Positions 60,847 to 64,000 of a DNA stretch of 64,000 nt are shown here, in pieces (positions within the stretch are counted from its first letter, which is position 1; every line of letters starts with the position of its first letter). Below the pieces are notes generated by a model. It was not told the origin of the DNA, made no database searches, and was given only the letters and a program-made list of their open reading frames with translations. Made by a program: the position numbers and the translations under genes. This stretch comes from Gluconacetobacter johannae (GTDB lineage Bacteria > Pseudomonadota > Alphaproteobacteria > Acetobacterales > Acetobacteraceae). Location of the stretch: contig NZ_JABEQH010000006.1 in NCBI RefSeq assembly GCF_014174305.1, positions 62,001 through 126,000 of the forward strand. The letters run 5' to 3'.

Positions 60847-62430
60847 ATGCCCGAAATGATGAATCGTACGCTCGCCGCCCTTTCCGTGTCCGCACTTTCC
60901 GCCTGGGCATGGGCATACGTCACGCCCGTGGCGCACGCCGCCCCCACAGCCCCGATTACGCCGGCCCAGGCCGCATCGCCGATGGCGACAGACCCGACGG
61001 CGGCGTCAAACCCGACCAGTCCGGACAGGACGGCGCTGCCGCCGGCGCCTGAGTCCCAGCTGCACATCCACCGCGCCCATGGCGCGTCGTACGTGGCGCC
61101 CCATGTCACGTACCGCCCCGGTCCGCCCAGCGCCGTCCCCCCCCTGCCCCAACCGGAATCGGTCTTCACCGATCCGGGCGGAATGACATCGTGGCTGACA
61201 AATCGTGGAATCTCGTTCCATTTCGACAATACGAACGAATTCGCCGGCGCGATTACGCCGCCGACCCGTGGCCCCCGCTATGGCAACTATCGCCAGGGCT
61301 CCAGCAATGCCGGGCAGTACTCGGTCAACCTGAACATCAACTGGGAGCAGCTGGCGGGCGTACGCGGCTTTTCCACGCATGTCATCACCGTCGGCCGCTA
61401 TGGCACCACCGCCAACCGCATGTTCGGCGACTGGCTGGCCCATAGTTCCGAAATCTATGGCGGCGGCGGCAACGTCGCCGTCCATTTCGTCTCCGCCTAC
61501 GGCGAGGAAACGATCCTGGGCGGGCGGCTGGATTTCGCCGGAGGCCGCATGTCGCAACTTTCGGATTTCGCCGCCAGTCCGCTGTTCTGCCAGTTCATGA
61601 ACAACTCGATGTGCGGTCGCCCCAAGGGCGCCAGCGACAGCACGTTCTACAGTTCCTATCCGGCCTCGACATGGGCGTTCCGCATCAAGGGCCGGCCCCG
61701 CCCCGACATGTATATCCAGACCGGCGTGTATTTCGCCGAAAACGGCATCTACATGAACATCCAGCACCGCACCGGCTTCAAGCTGAACGGCGCGAACATC
61801 GTCGGCTACGTCGTGCCGGTGGAACTTCAGTGGGAGCCGAAATTCGGCGCCCATGGCAACCTGCCCGGCCATTACAAATTCGGCTTCACGTACGAGGACG
61901 TCTCCCGGCCCGACAATTATTACAACGTCAATGGCCGGCCGTTCGCACTGGCAGGCGGATCGGCGATGATGAACCCGCACTCCTGGCAGACCTATATGAT
62001 GACCGACCAGAAGCTGATCCATTACAAAGGCAGTTCGCCGGCGGCCGGCCTGACCTTCCTGGCCGGCTTCATCTACAACGACCCCCGGACCGCGATCCGT
62101 GATTTCGAAGTGTATGGGGCGCTTGAAAATCGCGGGTTCTGGCCGGCCCGCCCCATGGACAGCATCGGCCTGGCCTTCACCTACACCAGCATCGCGCCGG
62201 GCACCCGCAATACCGAGGCCCTGCTGATGGCCCAGAACAGGACCGGCCTGCCCAACCATGCCACCGGCGTGCAGACCAATGCCGAGATCATCGAATTCAA
62301 CTACGCCATCCATGTCATGCGCGGCGTGACGTTCGCGCCCGATTTCCAATATTATTTCAACCCCAACGGCCAGCACGCCCTGCGCGATGCGGCGATGCTG
62401 GGCTTCAAGACCTACGTCTCCATCTTCTGA
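60847..62430 (+). CDS. OprB-family carbohydrate-selective porin
   Basis: A 527-residue outer-membrane beta barrel. A signal peptide ends at VAHA (about residue 30), followed by a Pro/Ala-rich periplasmic linker of about 80 residues. The barrel begins near LTNRGISFHFDNTNEFAGAI and has OprB hallmarks: NLNINWEQLAGVRGFSTHVI, NRMFGDWLAHSSEIYGGG, ETILGGRLDFAGGR, and a C-terminal barrel end with LGFKTYVSIF (terminal Phe). It admits sugars and polyols. ATGs at 60856 and 60859 are equally possible starts. Its position beside periplasmic dehydrogenases suggests it feeds them. Confidence 0.92.
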   Translation: MPEMMNRTLAALSVSALSAWAWAYVTPVAHAAPTAPITPAQAASPMATDPTAASNPTSPDRTALPPAPESQLHIHRAHGASYVAPHVTYRPGPPSAVPPLPQPESVFTDPGGMTSWLTNRGISFHFDNTNEFAGAITPPTRGPRYGNYRQGSSNAGQYSVNLNINWEQLAGVRGFSTHVITVGRYGTTANRMFGDWLAHSSEIYGGGGNVAVHFVSAYGEETILGGRLDFAGGRMSQLSDFAASPLFCQFMNNSMCGRPKGASDSTFYSSYPASTWAFRIKGRPRPDMYIQTGVYFAENGIYMNIQHRTGFKLNGANIVGYVVPVELQWEPKFGAHGNLPGHYKFGFTYEDVSRPDNYYNVNGRPFALAGGSAMMNPHSWQTYMMTDQKLIHYKGSSPAAGLTFLAGFIYNDPRTAIRDFEVYGALENRGFWPARPMDSIGLAFTYTSIAPGTRNTEALLMAQNRTGLPNHATGVQTNAEIIEFNYAIHVMRGVTFAPDFQYYFNPNGQHALRDAAMLGFKTYVSIF

Positions 62431-62453
62431 CGGGCCGAACCCCACCGGTCCTT

Positions 62454-63905
62454 TCAGGCGCCCGCGACGCCGGACCCGACCATGTCGATCGGCCTGACCA
62501 GCCGATCGAAGGTCTCGGCATCGACCGCGCCGGACCGCAGGGCGGCGTCGCGCAGCGACACATCGTGCGCCATGGCGTCATGCGCGATGGCCGAGGCCCG
62601 ATCATACCCGATGACGGGACTCAGCGCCGTCACCAGCATCACCGAGCCTTCGACATAATGGCGGATGCGCTCGCGGTTCAATTCGGTGCCTTCGACCGAA
62701 TACCGGCGGAACGACCGGCAGCCATCGGCCAGGATGCGGATCGCGTGCAGCACATTCGCAATCACCACCGGCCGCATGACGTTCAGCTCGAACTGTCCCT
62801 GGCTGCCGGCGAACGCCACCGCCGCATCGTTGCCGAACACCTGGGTGCAGATCATGACCAGGGCCTCGCACTGGGTCGGGTTGACCTTGCCGGGCATGAT
62901 CGACGATCCGGGCTCGTTGGCGGGCAGGCGCAGTTCCGCCAGCCCGCACCGGGGGCCCGACCCCAGCCAGCGCATGTCGTTGGCGATTTTCATCAGCACC
63001 ACCGCGACGCCACGCAGCGCCGCCGACATCCGCACCATGGCGTCCAGGCCGCCAAGAGCCGCGAACTTGTTCGGCGCGGTAACGAAGCCGGCCCCCGTCA
63101 GCTCGGCGATGCGCGCCGCGATCGCCGGGCCGAAGCCCGCCGGCGCGTTCAGCCCCGTGCCCACGGCGGTGCCGCCCGCCGCCAGTTCCAGCACGCCGCC
63201 CCGCGCCGCCTGCACACCGCCGGCCGCATCGCGGATCTGATGGGCCCAGCCCGACCATTCCTGGCCTACGGTCAGCGGCACGGCGTCCTGCAGATGCGTC
63301 CGCCCGATCTTCACCACATCGCTCCATCGCGCGGACCGTTCCTCGATCACCCCGGCCAGGGCGTCGAGTTCCGGCGACAGGCGTTCGTCCACCGCCCGCA
63401 GCGTCGCCACATGCATCGCGGTCGGAAAAGTATCGTTGCTGGACTGGCCCATATTGACGTCATCATTGGGATGGACCGGCTGCTGCGCGCCCGGCATGCC
63501 CCCCAGCAACTGGATGGCGCGATTGGCGATGACCTCGTTGGCGTTCATGTTCGTCTGGGTGCCGGAACCGGTCTGCCAGACGAATAGAGGAAAATGATCG
63601 TCCAATCGGCCATCCGCCACTTCGTCCGCCGCGCGGATGATGGCGTCGGCCTTCCAGCGCGGCAGGCGACCATCGGCCAGGTTCACCAGCGCCGCCGCCT
63701 TCTTGACGATTCCGTAGGCACGACACAGCTCTTGCGGCATCCGGTCGGTACCGATCGAGAAATGGACCAGGCTGCGCTGGGTCTGCGCCCCCCAGTACCG
63801 ATCGGCGGGAACCGCGATCGCGCCCAGCGCATCGTGCTCCTGCCGTTCACCGGTCGTCGTCAGCCCGATCGGCAGATCGGACAGGGTCCGGGGTTCGTTC
63901 GTCAT
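62454..63905 (-). CDS. fumC: Class II fumarate hydratase
   Basis: A 483-residue TCA-cycle enzyme interconverting fumarate and malate without an iron-sulphur cluster. The signature GSSIMPGKVNPTQCEA is present, with TGSGTQTNMNANEVIANRA, NDDVNMGQSSNDTFPTAMH, KIGRTHLQDAVPLTVGQEWSGW and FELNVMRPVVIANVLHAIRILADG. The last motif favours fumarase over aspartase. An N-terminal extension of about 20 residues precedes the usual start. Convergent with the porin gene. Confidence 0.93.
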   Translation of the reverse strand: MTNEPRTLSDLPIGLTTTGERQEHDALGAIAVPADRYWGAQTQRSLVHFSIGTDRMPQELCRAYGIVKKAAALVNLADGRLPRWKADAIIRAADEVADGRLDDHFPLFVWQTGSGTQTNMNANEVIANRAIQLLGGMPGAQQPVHPNDDVNMGQSSNDTFPTAMHVATLRAVDERLSPELDALAGVIEERSARWSDVVKIGRTHLQDAVPLTVGQEWSGWAHQIRDAAGGVQAARGGVLELAAGGTAVGTGLNAPAGFGPAIAARIAELTGAGFVTAPNKFAALGGLDAMVRMSAALRGVAVVLMKIANDMRWLGSGPRCGLAELRLPANEPGSSIMPGKVNPTQCEALVMICTQVFGNDAAVAFAGSQGQFELNVMRPVVIANVLHAIRILADGCRSFRRYSVEGTELNRERIRHYVEGSVMLVTALSPVIGYDRASAIAHDAMAHDVSLRDAALRSGAVDAETFDRLVRPIDMVGSGVAGA

Positions 63906-64000
63906 GTCGCCCTCCCATACGCAATTTCCACCGACGAGCTTGGCGAGATGATCGGTGGACCCAGGCCCGGAACCGACCAGGGCCGATGGCCCGTCGTCCA

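Overview
This window is high-GC and almost fully coding, and it reads as chromosome of an acetic acid bacterium (Acetobacteraceae, most like Gluconacetobacter or Komagataeibacter). The organism call is an inference. It rests on two neighbouring three-subunit periplasmic FAD dehydrogenase / tri-haem cytochrome c complexes, an OprB sugar porin, a ccmCDEFGHI cytochrome maturation operon, and alphaproteobacterial gene orders such as aroA-cmk-rpsA and dnaX-ybaB-recR. There are no tRNA or rRNA genes, no CRISPR array, no transposase and no prophage genes.

Layout. 0-8 kb: a membrane diguanylate cyclase, a giant AsmA/YhdP-like protein, glnE and a PrxQ/Bcp peroxiredoxin. 8-14.4 kb: several small exported or membrane proteins, including a tandem pair of exported paralogues behind aat, a D-2-hydroxyacid dehydrogenase, an EcsC-family protein, and an EVE-domain/YciI pair. 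14.5-20.2 kb: a tightly coupled ccmC-D-E-F-G-H-I operon followed by a small zinc-ribbon membrane protein; ccmA and ccmB are not here. 20-27.5 kb: a glycosyltransferase, SdhAF4, a Bfd-type ferredoxin with a possible iron box, a serine hydrolase, an exported double-domain M16 peptidase and a secreted GH16 enzyme. 27.6-34.2 kb: housekeeping operons (aroA-cmk-rpsA; the end of dnaX-ybaB-recR-SDR-folB-EamA). 34-49.5 kb: dnaX with the SRP RNA gene just upstream, nudC, ggt, map, a D,D-carboxypeptidase with a histidine-rich tail, clpS-clpA, an SDR-PPK2-DUF3465 operon, yqgE, and HAD-pyrD.

50.6-62.4 kb is the most distinctive part. Eight minus-strand genes run head to tail: a gluconate-2-dehydrogenase-like complex (S-L-C), an exported GlcG/HbpS-like protein, a second sorbitol/fructose/ketogluconate-dehydrogenase-like complex (S-L-C), and an exported Yellow-family beta-propeller. 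They are divergent from an OprB porin across a 745-bp AT-rich intergenic region that holds a perfect 20-bp palindrome. The inferred logic is that the porin brings sugars and aldonates into the periplasm, the two flavoenzymes oxidise them, and the cytochrome c subunits pass electrons to quinone. The ccm operon elsewhere in the window attaches the haems. fumC closes the window.

Other structure: a short intergenic repeat (core AAGGTCGGG...) occurs three times, each time just after a stop codon and in the orientation of that gene. Long antisense open frames over most genes are GC-composition shadows and were not annotated.
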